Positions 7,664 to 14,274 of a stretch of DNA of 16,171 nucleotides are shown one piece after another (the stretch's first letter is position 1; each line of letters opens with the position of its first letter). The stretch is from Hyphomicrobiaceae bacterium (GTDB lineage Bacteria; Pseudomonadota; Alphaproteobacteria; Rhizobiales; Hyphomicrobiaceae): positions 1-16,171 of the forward strand of contig JABSQE010000139.1 in the NCBI GenBank assembly GCA_013214245.1, read 5' to 3'. Position numbers and translations under genes: made by a program. The notes beneath the pieces were generated by a model. That model was given only the letters and a program-made list of their open reading frames with translations, was not told the DNA's origin and did no database searches.

Positions 7664-8404
7664 TTGTATCATCCTGTGTTTGAGTATGCTTCGGTTAGCT
7701 CTACAAATTACAAGGCTCGCCGTTTAATAGAGAACGGCGAGCGAGGTCCTGTTTGGTTGAGGGCAGATGAGCAGAAAGCAGGCTACGGTCGCAGCGGAAA
7801 ACCTTGGTACTCACCTGTGGGAAACCTATATGCGACATTCTTGTTTGCACCTCTGTGTCCTTTAGTTTGTTTACCTCAGCTTGCTTTTGTAGCAGGTCTT
7901 GCTGCCTGTGATACGGTGAGCTCGTTAGTAGGTAGTGCCCATTCGGTAGAAAAATTTTGCCGACTAAAATGGCCGAATGACATATTGTGTGGTGTGGCTA
8001 AAATTGGCGGTGTGTTAGTGGAAACCATTTCACACAATAATAAGAGGTTTGCTATAATAGGATATGGCGTTAATATAACTAGTAAACCGACTATCAAAGG
8101 GCGGGAATTTACAGCAATGCAAGAACTAGGAGCATCACCTCAACCTGACGAGCTTTTGGGTGAACTAGATTATAAGCTGTATGACTATCTAAAGGTTTGG
8201 AATAACGGAATTAATTTTGATACCATTCGAACAAGATGGTTGAGGCGCTCGTTTCCTCTTGGTGCACCAATATCGGTTAATATTAGCAGTTCGTTAGTGC
8301 GTGGTACTTTCGCTGGTCTTACCGAGGCCGGTGCTTTAATGCTTAGGCTTGCCACAGGTGAAGTTATATTCGTTAATGTTGGTGAAGTTAAAGTTGATTG
8401 GTAA
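7664..8404 (+). CDS. birA: Biotin--[acetyl-CoA-carboxylase] ligase (BirA), monofunctional
   Basis: BirA activates biotin as biotinyl-5'-AMP and attaches it to the lysine of biotin carboxyl carrier proteins such as that of acetyl-CoA carboxylase. The 246 residues begin directly with the catalytic domain (SSTN at 12-15), so the N-terminal DNA-binding domain of E. coli BirA is absent and a repressor role is not expected. Visible motifs are AGYGRSGKPW at 39-48 (adenylate loop), KWPNDIL at 102-108 with the catalytic lysine, GGVLVE at 115-120 and IGYGVNI at 132-138, then a small C-terminal beta domain. In the loop, the arginine matching E. coli R118 is kept (R43), but the positions of R116 and R119 are Tyr and Ser. 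The gene sits 46 bases after nuoN and 42 before rnj, the usual rhizobial order. Confidence 0.93.
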   Translation: MYHPVFEYASVSSTNYKARRLIENGERGPVWLRADEQKAGYGRSGKPWYSPVGNLYATFLFAPLCPLVCLPQLAFVAGLAACDTVSSLVGSAHSVEKFCRLKWPNDILCGVAKIGGVLVETISHNNKRFAIIGYGVNITSKPTIKGREFTAMQELGASPQPDELLGELDYKLYDYLKVWNNGINFDTIRTRWLRRSFPLGAPISVNISSSLVRGTFAGLTEAGALMLRLATGEVIFVNVGEVKVDW

Positions 8405-8446
8405 AATCACAATAAATTCCTGCAAGTAGGATCATAATAAGAACGG

Positions 8447-10138
8447 ATGAAAGATAATCCTCTGAATAGTTCTTCTGATTTGGTTTTCGTTGCTCTTGGC
8501 GGTCTCGGTGAGATCGGAATGAACGTCTATCTATACGGATTCGGTAGGTCTGATAAACGACAATGGCTCATGGTTGATTTGGGAATAACATTTCCTAATG
8601 AAGATGAGCCAGGTATAGATATTATACTTCCTGATCTTCGTTTCATAGAAGATGAAAGTCAAAATCTTGCTGGGATAGTTATCACGCATGCTCACGAAGA
8701 TCATATTGGAGCCGTAGCAGAAATGTGGCCTATACTTAAGGCACCAGTCTACACAACGCCCTTTGCTGCTTATATGTTAAGGGCAAAGCTAGCTGAGTTT
8801 CCATGTGATATATATCCAATTATAAAGGAAGTCCCTGTTAGATCATCTTTCACAGTTGGCCCCTTTGCTCTTGAACTTATTTCGATGGCGCATTCAATTC
8901 CGGAGACATCAGGCCTAGTGATAAAGACACCGCTAGGTACAGTTTTTCACACAGCAGATTGGAAAATTGACCCTGTTCCCTATTTAGGTGAGGTAACAGA
9001 TGAAGCACGAATTGTGGAGCTTGGACAGGATGGCATAGATATTCTGATATGTGATTCGACGAATTCTTTTCGTGAAGGTACCTCACCATCTGAAACAGAG
9101 GTTGCTAAATCGCTAACAAATATTATAGCGCAACAGTCCGGACGGATTGCAATTACTACATTTTCATCGAATGTAAGTCGTATTAAAGCTATCGCCGATG
9201 CTGCGCAAGAGGCTGGTCGGCAGCTAGTTGTAGTTGGTCGTGCGTTGCACCGCGCGATACGCGTGGCCATTGATTCTGGTCATTTACCTGTCGATTTTAA
9301 CTATCTGGATCAGGAATATTACAGTCATTTGGCACCCAACGAAGCGTTAGCAATAGTAACAGGAAGTCAAGGTGAGCCAAGAGCTGCTATGGCTCGAATT
9401 GCATCATCTACGCATCGCGATATAAAACTAACTAGAGGCGATACCGTTATCTACTCCTCACGAACCATTCCGGGAAATGAAAAAGCGGTTCTTGCGATCC
9501 AGAATAGCTTGGCGGCTCTGGGATGTAATGTAATCACCGACGACAATTATTTGGTACATGCAACTGGTCACTCGCAGCGTAATGAATTAATTAATTTGTA
9601 TTCATGGGTTCAGCCTAAAATTATGATACCTATGCACGGAGAGATTCGCCATTTGCATGAGAATGCACGTCTGGCACGCCTAGCTGGTATTCCAATCGTT
9701 ATTGCTTTGGCAAACGGCCAGATGGTACGGCTTGCACCAAACGAACCGAAAATCATAGGTAACGTACCTGTTGGACGATATTACCGTGACGGTAGACTTA
9801 TTATGGCTGCAGACAGTTCCCCAGTTCGACAACGTCGTAAGCTCTCTGTGGTCGGTTTCGTTGCTGTAGCGCTTGCTATTACGTCTCGAGGAGATGTGTT
9901 AGGTGGTGTTGATTTAGTAATTGATGGAGTACCTTTAGAAGATAGTCATGGCAAGCTTATAGAGAATTTGATATTTGACGCAATTAACGGAACTATAGAC
10001 AGTATACCAAAACGTCGGCGTAAAGATTGTGAAATGATACGTGATGCATTGCGGCGTGCAGTACGGGCAAAAGTAGAACGTGTTTGGGGCAAGCGGCCAA
10101 TAGTAAAAATATTAATTAATATTGTAGATGCTGCTTGA
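8447..10138 (+). CDS. rnj: Ribonuclease J (metallo-beta-lactamase/beta-CASP family)
   Basis: RNase J is a zinc-dependent 5'-3' exoribonuclease and endonuclease for mRNA decay and rRNA 5'-end maturation. In Sinorhizobium meliloti it is reported to mature 16S and 23S rRNA. The 563 residues match the family length. Metallo-beta-lactamase motifs are in order: GGLGEIG at 18-24, HAHEDH at 81-86 (zinc ligands H81, H83, D85, H86), H149 in SMAHSIPET, and D171 in HTADWKIDP. The beta-CASP part holds ICDSTN at 201-206, HATGHSQ at 371-377 and PMHGEIRHL at 395-403. A C-terminal dimerisation domain of about 110 residues follows. The start ATG 8447 has only a poor ribosome binding site (AAGTAGG, about 16 bases upstream). 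It is the last gene of the + strand block. Confidence 0.96.
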   Translation: MKDNPLNSSSDLVFVALGGLGEIGMNVYLYGFGRSDKRQWLMVDLGITFPNEDEPGIDIILPDLRFIEDESQNLAGIVITHAHEDHIGAVAEMWPILKAPVYTTPFAAYMLRAKLAEFPCDIYPIIKEVPVRSSFTVGPFALELISMAHSIPETSGLVIKTPLGTVFHTADWKIDPVPYLGEVTDEARIVELGQDGIDILICDSTNSFREGTSPSETEVAKSLTNIIAQQSGRIAITTFSSNVSRIKAIADAAQEAGRQLVVVGRALHRAIRVAIDSGHLPVDFNYLDQEYYSHLAPNEALAIVTGSQGEPRAAMARIASSTHRDIKLTRGDTVIYSSRTIPGNEKAVLAIQNSLAALGCNVITDDNYLVHATGHSQRNELINLYSWVQPKIMIPMHGEIRHLHENARLARLAGIPIVIALANGQMVRLAPNEPKIIGNVPVGRYYRDGRLIMAADSSPVRQRRKLSVVGFVAVALAITSRGDVLGGVDLVIDGVPLEDSHGKLIENLIFDAINGTIDSIPKRRRKDCEMIRDALRRAVRAKVERVWGKRPIVKILINIVDAA

Positions 10139-10200
10139 TATGCTTTAATAGTCTGAAGAATAAATACTAAACTTTAAGTATATAAAGGTGTGTTTTTTAG

Positions 10201-10280
10201 TCATAGCTTTCTAAACTAAAATTGTGTATTTTAGGTCAAAGTTAATCTATGTCATATCGACCAAGTCGTGAAAGCTATGA
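10201..10280. repeat. 11-bp inverted repeat with nested second arm pair
   Basis: TCATAGCTTTC at 10201-10211 is the exact reverse complement of GAAAGCTATGA at 10270-10280. Inside the 58-base spacer, GGTC at 10234-10237 can pair with GACC at 10259-10262, so a folded RNA with an outer 11-bp helix is possible. It begins 62 bases after the rnj stop. No T-run follows either arm, so it does not look like a standard terminator. It could be a 3' untranslated structure of the rnj transcript or chance in AT-rich DNA. Confidence 0.4.
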
Positions 10281-10559
10281 GGTTATATGTCGAAATTCAT
10301 AACTCAATAATTCTTATAGCTTACAAACAGAACTTTTAATAGTTTTGAGTTCTTTAGCACCAGTCAAAACTAACTAAAGGCTGAATTGTTTTAGATCAAA
10401 ATCAGTACTTGACTTTGCATTAGCTAATCTAGCCATTCACCTATATACTTATGAAGTTTCAGCCTACTATAAAAATTGGCAAGCTGTAAATGTTATGGGG
10501 TTTACTATCCCATGCAGTTCCTTTTGCATACTGAGAATTAACAAAGAGATTTATTGAAG

Positions 10560-10583
10560 GGAATGATTTGTGTAAAACATTCC
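10560..10583. other. Stem-loop downstream of bacA
   Basis: GGAATG at 10560-10565 pairs with CATTCC at 10578-10583. After one A-A mismatch, TTT pairs with AAA around a GTGT loop, giving nine base pairs in all. It lies about 70 bases past the bacA stop on the minus strand. Without a following U-run it is more likely an mRNA 3' stabiliser or processing structure than an intrinsic terminator. Confidence 0.35.
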
Positions 10584-10603
10584 ACTAAATCTGACCAATA
10601 ACT

Positions 10604-10627
10604 TAAAAAGATTATATAAGCTTTTTA
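10604..10627 (-). terminator. Weak AT-rich hairpin after bacA, possible terminator
   Basis: TAAAAAG at 10604-10610 and CTTTTTA at 10621-10627 form a 7-bp stem with a 10-base loop. It lies 24 bases beyond the bacA stop codon, on its 3' side. The stem has only one G-C pair. The runs of A and T could give a short U tract in either direction. The position fits a terminator but the energetics are poor. Confidence 0.25.
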
Positions 10628-10650
10628 GTACTTTTTGCCTACTAAGTTGA

Positions 10651-11922
10651 TCACGATTGTACCTCTAGCTCTATTCCAGTTAATTCTCTGTTTTGTAATG
10701 TTGCTTCAAATGCTGCTAAACGTTTATAAATTGATATAAGTTCGACAATGGTTGTCCAGGAATGAACAAGAAATTGGAATGAACTTTCAACACGTCCAAA
10801 AGCACGTATAATTTGCTGCATAATACCAAGTGTGATCGCTCCGGTTACAATCGTTGGTGTTAAAGCCAGGTAGGGAACTACTACACTGAATTGCAGATAT
10901 GAATATCTTGTAATGTTGAAATACATGTAATGAAAGTACAGCCGAAAATAGTTTAAGCGTACATCATTAAAGAGCTGTGCTATTGTATGTGGCATTGCAC
11001 GGTTTGTGTGATCCTCACCCATGACAAGCTCTTTACGATAAGCGGCTTCCACACGTTGATTACGGAATTGTAGGCCGGGTAACTTAATCCCAACAGCTGC
11101 TAGTAGAACTGTACCACCTAATGCCCATATAATCGCGATCAACACAAGTCCTTGTGGTACTGTACCAATAAGGGGTAGAACTTTGACATGGCTAGATAGT
11201 CCCCACAATATTGGAAGAAAAGCTAAAAGTGTCATCACAGAATCAAGAAATCTTGTACCAAGACTTTCCATAATAGTTGCAAAACGCATCGTATCCTCTT
11301 GGATACGTTGTGATACACCTTCAATAAAGCGTAATCGATTCCAACGGCTCATGTAATACTCGTTCATTGCTGTGCGCCAACGAAAAGCATAATGACTAGT
11401 AAAAAAACCATTTAGTACAGAAAAAAGTATTGAGATTGCTGCTAATACTGCGAAATACAATAGATGATCGATAAATTCTTTATTCTCGATGTTGTTTGGC
11501 TTCGAAAGGGCTTGTTGAATTGTGTTGTAAAAGCGACCAAACCACTCATTGATCATCACATCGATTTGTACCTGAAACCAAGTCACGAAAACAATCAAGG
11601 ATGATCCTGCAACAGACCATGAGTTCCATTTGTGAGATGTAAAACGCATCCAAAAGCCAGTGAATAGCAAAAAAGAAACGACTAAATATTGGTAATACCA
11701 AAAATTAAGTGCGCTTTTTTGAGCTGCTAAATATGTATGCTGAGCCTCATTGTTTGCACCGTTAACGATTAATTCAGGGTAGACGTAGCCAAATAAGTTT
11801 CCAATGCTGAGCTCCGGTCCCCAGGTGTTTCCAGCGGTAAACCATAGGATGACACAAAAAATGGCCCAGACCGCAAATGAGCTAAAAAAGAGCATAGGTT
11901 TGGGAAAGAAAGAGTGAAACAT
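10651..11922 (-). CDS. bacA: BacA/SbmA family peptide importer
   Basis: This inner-membrane transporter of the SbmA/BacA family imports antimicrobial and other peptides using the proton gradient. In Sinorhizobium and Brucella, BacA is needed for long-term survival in host cells and affects very-long-chain fatty acid lipid A. The protein has 423 residues, near the family norm, with about seven or eight hydrophobic helices (for example 13-31, 78-94, 105-121, 152-175, 226-245, 258-280, 345-365). It has the conserved core RWRTAMNEYYMSRW (181-194) followed by EGVSQRIQEDTMRFA (201-215). It ends without an ATP-binding domain, separating it from the ABC-fused relatives. The start ATG at 11922 has AGGAG 6 bases upstream. 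It stands alone: 512 bases of non-coding DNA downstream and 776 upstream. Conventional promoter boxes are not clear (a TATACT near the start is only suggestive). Confidence 0.93.
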   Translation of the reverse strand: MFHSFFPKPMLFFSSFAVWAIFCVILWFTAGNTWGPELSIGNLFGYVYPELIVNGANNEAQHTYLAAQKSALNFWYYQYLVVSFLLFTGFWMRFTSHKWNSWSVAGSSLIVFVTWFQVQIDVMINEWFGRFYNTIQQALSKPNNIENKEFIDHLLYFAVLAAISILFSVLNGFFTSHYAFRWRTAMNEYYMSRWNRLRFIEGVSQRIQEDTMRFATIMESLGTRFLDSVMTLLAFLPILWGLSSHVKVLPLIGTVPQGLVLIAIIWALGGTVLLAAVGIKLPGLQFRNQRVEAAYRKELVMGEDHTNRAMPHTIAQLFNDVRLNYFRLYFHYMYFNITRYSYLQFSVVVPYLALTPTIVTGAITLGIMQQIIRAFGRVESSFQFLVHSWTTIVELISIYKRLAAFEATLQNRELTGIELEVQS

Positions 11923-12698
11923 TCTAAGCTCCTAGCGTGCTTGATAGCGGTTACAATTCAGTATAAAAATTAGATTTTTAACTTTTTTTGATATAGATAG
12001 TGCAAATACGTATAGTAGCTATAGGCATATGTCACAAGCAATTGAATAGTGACTATAATTAGATTGATTTATAAAATAGTTTGTGCTGTTACACTGTATC
12101 TCGACTGTATGAATTAAGTATTTTTACTTTGATAATGGTATTTTTGGTACTGCTTACTACAGACTTAAGCTAAACAATGAACTATGTAACGATGGTAACG
12201 AGCACTTAACTAGTGCTTATGCATTAGTTTCCTTTCTTGTAATTTTATTTATGTAGATTCTAATTGTTGGTCGATTAGTTTAGTTTTGCTCACTAATGTC
12301 GATATTAATCAGGCTGATATCGTTAAGGTGATTATTTTAATCTGATTCAGAATCGATATAATTTTCTGTCGATCAAGAGCTAAGACAGTCACATGCATCA
12401 GTGATGATTTGCGTGTTGTACCGTATTCGGTAAATTAAATGATATGTTAATGCTTTTTTGTCTAAGTAAGAAAATGGCCTTGCTTTACCAGCGATCTTAG
12501 AAATTAAATATGAATCCTAATTATGTGAGTAAGGGGCCAACTATACGCCGTATAACTCTTGTAAGCAGGAAAATTTTGGCACTGATGTTAAATCTATAAT
12601 ACAGTAATATTTGGATTTGAATCAATGTCACTTAATTGAACATAGTTTTAGAACATACATACGCTAATTTTTTTAGCTTGTTTCCATCGCATCTGAGT
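11923..12698. other. Non-coding gap upstream of bacA
   Basis: 776 bases hold no supportable gene. They probably include the bacA promoter at the left end and the deacetylase terminator at the right end, where GCTAA at 12663-12667 and TTAGC at 12673-12677 make a weak hairpin around a T-run. Also visible are a direct repeat GTAACGA at 12186-12192 and 12195-12201, an inverted repeat AGCACT / AGTGCT at 12201-12217, CGATAT / ATATCG at 12300-12322, and the AT motif AAATTAAATAT at 12501. A 29-codon ORF at 12510-12599 lacks a ribosome binding site. Confidence 0.7.
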
Positions 12699-13634
12699 TT
12701 AATTTCCGAGTAATATTCGGCTCCTCCAGTCATTTTTCACCCTCTCGCTTGCTGGTTTATTCTGATTAACGCCCGCTTCCTTTATCAAATTAACCTCTGT
12801 ATGACGAGTACCAATATGCTCTACAGGTTGAACTTTTGGTCCAAATCGCTTTTTTGTATGTAGCTTCACGGCTTGGCGGTCGTAGGCAGGTATGGTCGGA
12901 ATAGTATTTGAGGCTTCAAAATGAACAATCTCATAACCTTCGAAATATAATTCATCTAGGAGAGACTGAATGCCACGTGCAGTGGAAATCTGGATGTCGT
13001 GAAGCAGTATTATACCTTTCCTACGTGATCTCAGGTGTCTCATGACCGTATAACGCATCTGACTACCGCTTCGTGTTCTAAAGTCTCGGGAATCTATATC
13101 AATTGAGAACACAGCAATATTGCGCTGTTGGTTATATGTAATCATAGCTTTTGGATCAGCAAGATAAGGAAACCGGAAGAAAGGTGCTATCGGTTTTCCT
13201 AGTGCGTATTGAATTGTACTGATACCCAACTCTATCTCTGCTTTACCGCGGCCGTCACTCCAGCGTTGTAAATTTTTGTGTGACCACGTATGGCTAGCAA
13301 TAGTATGACCTGCGTCCGCTACTTCTCGTACCATTGCAGGATTAGCCACGGCCATGCTTCCTACCATAAAAAAAGTTGCTTTGGTACAATGATCCCTTAA
13401 CGCTGCAAGTACCTTGCGCGTAGTAGGGCGTAATGGACCATCGTCGAATGTTAATACAACTTCTCCTTCTCGTAGTAAGCTTGCAGTTTTATATTGCACA
13501 CTTCCATGTAGAAGACCGCCACTTGTATCTATTGTAATAGTGCGTGATACGCCAAGTTTCTCAGAGCAAGCTAACCCATGGGGTAGCTCCTGGAACAATA
13601 TTACAACGGTGTAGGCGAGAACTAGCCGCAGCAT
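12699..13634 (-). CDS. Secreted NodB-type polysaccharide deacetylase
   Basis: This is a carbohydrate esterase family 4 enzyme, predicted to remove N- or O-acetyl groups from a cell-envelope polysaccharide or peptidoglycan. The exact substrate cannot be read from sequence. From ATG 13634 it has 311 residues. An N-terminal signal peptide (MLRLVLAYTVVILF..., probably cleaved near LAC-S) indicates export. NodB motifs follow: TFDDGP at 62-67 with catalytic and metal Asp 64-65, HTWSH at 115-119 (metal His), RFPY at 154-157, DIDSRDF at 179-185, and LLHD at 210-213 with the catalytic His. A tail of about 65 polar, basic residues follows the domain. An upstream ATG at 13667 would mask the signal peptide with MGLKAVKRSIT and has no ribosome binding site, so I reject it. 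It is an isolated gene with 776 bases of non-coding DNA downstream and about 640 upstream. Confidence 0.9.
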   Translation of the reverse strand: MLRLVLAYTVVILFQELPHGLACSEKLGVSRTITIDTSGGLLHGSVQYKTASLLREGEVVLTFDDGPLRPTTRKVLAALRDHCTKATFFMVGSMAVANPAMVREVADAGHTIASHTWSHKNLQRWSDGRGKAEIELGISTIQYALGKPIAPFFRFPYLADPKAMITYNQQRNIAVFSIDIDSRDFRTRSGSQMRYTVMRHLRSRRKGIILLHDIQISTARGIQSLLDELYFEGYEIVHFEASNTIPTIPAYDRQAVKLHTKKRFGPKVQPVEHIGTRHTEVNLIKEAGVNQNKPASERVKNDWRSRILLGN

Positions 13635-13641
13635 TGTAATA

Positions 13642-13647
13642 CTCCTT
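13642..13647 (-). promoter_or_regulatory. Shine-Dalgarno deciding the deacetylase start
   Basis: On the minus strand AAGGAG (in AAAAGGAGT) lies 7 bases before ATG 13634. The longer in-frame ATG at 13667 has nothing like it upstream. The site therefore supports the shorter protein, which begins directly with the signal peptide. Confidence 0.8.
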
Positions 13648-13695
13648 TTTACTGCTTTTAAACCCATCAGGGATTTTTAGATAATATACAAAGTA

Positions 13696-13722
13696 AATAG
13701 ATCTCTTTTTATTTGATCTATT
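13696..13722. promoter_or_regulatory. Inverted repeat, candidate operator upstream of the deacetylase gene
   Basis: AATAGATC at 13696-13703 and GATCTATT at 13715-13722 are perfect 8-bp arms separated by 11 bases. The element sits about 62-88 bases upstream of the deacetylase ATG, close to AT-rich sequence that could be its -10 region (TATATT). The geometry suits a dimeric regulator, but no family is recognised and chance is possible in this AT-rich DNA. Confidence 0.3.
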
Positions 13723-14274
13723 AAGTATTAGAAACTTTATATCTGGTGCGTTAACTAGCACTACAAACCAAAAGGTATCCTACGTCTAGGTAATACGAAG
13801 TTAAATCATGTCGCATTTGTTGCACCACGGCATAACAATCTAATAGCCTAATGGTGATTATTGTTATCGTATGCCGCAACCCTGGTTCTTAATAATCACA
13901 ATACTTGTAAAGTTAAGCTAAGACGACGTTTTTATGTCGACAAGTGTATGGTGAGAGATGCAGCCGGTGAAGTCAATGTGATGTCTAGATTTTGCTCCGC
14001 TAGTGGCTTCGTATCAAATTAAATATGTTTCTAGATGTTGGTAGTTTTTTAGATCCGGATAGAAAATATGAGAAGTCCCTCTGTCGCTCACGGTGGCGCT
14101 AATTAGGTTGAAGATGCCCAGCAAGAGATAGTGCGTAGTTAAGTTGCCGAAATAACCTGTCCAAAGCGTTGCATTTGACGTGTGCTTAAATAATATGCAA
14201 GATCTGTGATTACGCTATCGTCAATAAATTAAATATATACCTTATACGACAGATCGAACTTCGATGTTAATATC

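Larger units (their letters stand above)
10139..10650. other. Non-coding gap between convergent rnj and bacA
   Basis: This is 512 bases of AT-rich DNA with stops in all frames and no ORF with family-like content. It is rich in inverted repeats: the pair TCATAGCTTTC / GAAAGCTATGA, AGAACT at 10329-10334 with AGTTCT at 10348-10353, ATGGG at 10495-10499 with CCCAT at 10509-10513, and two hairpins near the bacA end. There is no tRNA and no mobile element. The genes that commonly follow rnj in rhizobial genomes (an epimerase, proS, the lol genes) are not here. Confidence 0.75.
13635..14274. other. Gap between gshA and the deacetylase gene
   Basis: About 640 bases with no confident gene. It contains the deacetylase ribosome binding site and probable promoter, an 8-bp inverted repeat at 13696-13722, GTGC / GCAC at 13746-13761 around GTTAACTA, and a loose palindrome CGGCATA at 13828-13834 with TATGCCG at 13870-13876. 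Two open stretches are present: 13861-14022 on the plus strand (53 codons from TTG) and 14014-14214 on the minus strand (66 codons, no ATG). Neither has a ribosome binding site. AAATTAAATAT occurs at 14016 and 14226. Right after the gshA stop, ATCGA at 14253-14257 and TCGAT at 14261-14265 form a short hairpin without a clear U-run. Confidence 0.65.

Noticed and set aside
10162..10200. Terminator directly after rnj (ATACT / AGTAT followed later by TTTTTT)
   Set aside because: The stem is only 5 A/T-rich pairs, and the T-run lies about 10 bases away behind GGTGTG, so it does not have the form of an intrinsic terminator.
12510..12599. 29-codon ORF from ATG with basic residues and a hydrophobic end
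   Set aside because: It has no ribosome binding site, no recognisable homology and no genomic partner. An ORF of this length is expected by chance in a 776-base gap.
13635..13667. Longer deacetylase form from ATG 13667
   Set aside because: No ribosome binding site upstream, and it would put a charged segment before the signal peptide. ATG 13634 has AAGGAG at the right distance.
10139..14274. tRNA, rRNA, CRISPR array or insertion sequence in the long gaps
   Set aside because: No cloverleaf with a T-arm consensus, no regularly spaced repeats, and no transposase frame or terminal inverted repeats with target duplication were seen on reading both strands.
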